Assembly (NCBI GenBank): GCA_002416285.1
Contig: DICM01000018.1
Location: 1 to 39,517, forward strand
DNA: 39,517 nt
Direction: 5' to 3'
Origin: Caryophanales bacterium UBA5026
Lineage (GTDB): Bacteria; Bacillota_I; Bacilli_A; RF39; UBA660
Part shown: positions 39,473-39,517 of the stretch, in pieces
Layout of the letters: every line of letters begins with the position of its first letter
Position numbering within the stretch: position 1 is the stretch's first letter
Made by a program: the position numbers and the translations under genes
Notes under the pieces: model-generated
Told to the model about the DNA's origin: nothing
The model's database searches: none
The model's input: only the letters and a program-made list of their open reading frames with translations

Positions 39473-39517
39473 AGTAAAATAAAAAGACTATATTGTGATT
39501 ATAATACCTTTAAAGTT

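Noticed and set aside
1..39517. tRNA, rRNA, insertion sequence or integrase
   Set aside because: None was recognised on either strand; the DGR carries no transposase or integrase.

Overview
The window is AT-rich DNA from a low-GC, spore-forming, Gram-positive Bacillota. Evidence for this is four sporulation genes (spoIIR, spoIID, a spoIIQ-like gene, spoIIID), strong AGGAGG-type ribosome binding sites, TTGACA/TATAAT promoters, and an mbl, murA and tagO-type wall gene set. Trp is encoded by TGG and TGA acts as a stop, so the standard bacterial code applies. The gene order around spoIIR, mntP, rpiB, DUF1146, spoIID, spoIIQ, spoIIID and mbl recalls the Bacillus ywl/ywm/spoIIID region. I place the host in the Bacilli in the broad sense (Erysipelotrichia/Turicibacter/RF39-like gut lineages are possible) but cannot name a genus.

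Region 1 (1-2704) is a diversity-generating retroelement (DGR). The 3' end of a target gene carries a variable repeat (VR, 79-207). A template repeat (TR, 429-557) follows after a chain of six stem-loops. The two repeats differ at 15 of 129 positions, and every difference falls on an adenine of the TR. Downstream are a 118-residue protein resembling the isolated MutS mismatch-recognition domain, an Avd-type accessory protein, and a reverse transcriptase with a YMDD centre and the SQ motif of DGR enzymes. VR and TR are visibly more GC-rich than the rest of the cassette.

Region 2 (2748-10980) is a copper and thiol-redox locus. It holds a divergent HxlR-type regulator, the P-type ATPase CopA, the chaperone CopZ, a two-component system whose sensor domain is Cys/Met-rich, two membrane-anchored thioredoxins, an HMA-membrane-cupredoxin fusion, and a DUF2318 lipoprotein. 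An 8-bp direct repeat with an 11-bp period precedes the thioredoxin gene and looks like a response-regulator site. Region 3 (10988-13771) is accessory: an unknown membrane-anchored protein, a DUF4256 protein, an Imm5-like protein and a DUF1801 protein.

Region 4 (14019-23751) is core housekeeping: uvrB, a YvlD-like membrane protein, lgt, trxB, whiA, rplI, replicative helicase, a LysM-G5-M23 peptidase, a WalJ-like hydrolase and rlmH. Region 5 (23866-33942) starts with a promoter, a structured RNA of about 143 nt and a terminator that match no family I recognise. It continues with spoIIR, mntP, murA, a degenerate SGNH protein, rpmE, rpiB, spoIID, spoIIQ-like, spoIIID, mbl, tagO-type and DUF421 genes. 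Region 6 (33947-39517) has a Nudix hydrolase, a truncated DUF2207-like membrane protein, a decayed staphylococcal-type nuclease, an unknown soluble protein and typA/bipA.

The most unusual content is the DGR with its MutS-domain accessory and stem-loop chain, followed by the orphan RNA upstream of spoIIR and the copper/redox locus.
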